This document shows positions 5,722 to 5,851 of a DNA stretch of 5,851 nucleotides, in pieces. The notes beneath the pieces were generated by a model. It saw only the letters and a program-made list of their open reading frames with translations, was not told the origin of the DNA and did not search any database. Within the stretch, counting starts at the first letter, position 1, and the number at the start of each line of letters is the position of its first letter. The position numbers and the translations under genes are program-made. This stretch comes from Deltaproteobacteria bacterium (GTDB lineage Bacteria > UBA10199 > DSSB01): positions 1 to 5,851 of the forward strand of contig JAJFLL010000295.1 in NCBI GenBank assembly GCA_021772695.1, in the 5' to 3' direction.

Positions 5722-5851
5722 TTACTGTAATTGTCGTAGCTTGCTCACTCGGGATACTTTGCTTTTACCGCGATAGATACGCCGTTTGGGCAGGGCTTTT
5801 GACTTAAAACTTACTTCTCGTTTCGTCAACTTAGCGAAAAGTTTGGATTTT
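5722..5851 (-). CDS. C-terminal end of an unidentified gene with a very basic tail (partial)
   Basis: Entering from the right edge on the minus strand, one frame stays open for 42 codons and ends at TAA 5724-5722; the other two frames hit stops within eight codons. The visible residues are strongly basic (about 14 Lys or Arg of 42, for example LPKRRIYRGKSK), with no acidic stretch or membrane segment. The stop lies 27 nt before the ATG of Tmk1 on the same strand, so it is probably the upstream gene of the same operon. A basic tail like this would fit a protein that binds nucleic acid or polyphosphate, but the family cannot be told from this fragment. Confidence 0.5.
   Translation of the reverse strand, partial: KSKLFAKLTKREVSFKSKALPKRRIYRGKSKVSRVSKLRQLQ

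Overview
The window reads as a compact stretch of a bacterial chromosome of moderate GC content. The kinase style (HRDISPQN catalytic loop, SDLFSMGVVLWELL block, one membrane helix, PEGA-like C-terminus) and a secreted M16 peptidase resemble Deltaproteobacteria in the broad sense (Myxococcota or Bdellovibrionota relatives), but no rRNA or other marker gene is present, so the assignment is an inference. No mobile element, CRISPR array, tRNA or rRNA gene was seen.

Left part, minus strand (1-3202): a membrane-anchored Ser/Thr protein kinase with a PEGA-like extracytoplasmic region (3202-1418) is followed, with a 10-nt overlap, by a secreted zinc peptidase of the M16 family (1427 to beyond the left edge). 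The overlap suggests translational coupling. The peptidase is not obvious from a simple ORF list because it runs off the window, but its frame is open for 475 codons and has a signal peptide, HLLEH and the downstream zinc-ligand Glu.

Centre (3203-3456): a divergent intergenic region. It is AT-rich and holds a consensus TTGACA box, a perfect 16-bp palindrome and a strong plus-strand intrinsic terminator that has no upstream plus-strand gene to serve. This implies either a small RNA or a terminator-controlled leader for the genes to the right.

Right part: on the plus strand a 63-residue unrecognised protein (3457-3648) and a SixA-like histidine phosphatase (3701-4207). Against them on the minus strand run two tandem thymidylate-kinase-like paralogues (5694-4957 and 5018-4044), preceded by the basic C-terminal end of another gene (5850-5722). 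Tmk1 has a canonical Walker A motif; Tmk2 has Arg at the Walker lysine position. Both have C-terminal tails that run over the neighbouring gene: Tmk1 overlaps Tmk2 by 62 nt, and Tmk2 runs 164 nt antisense into the SixA gene.

The most interesting signals are the divergent Tmk pair with its lysine-to-arginine swap, the convergent antisense overlap with SixA, and the unexplained terminator plus palindrome in the central intergenic region.
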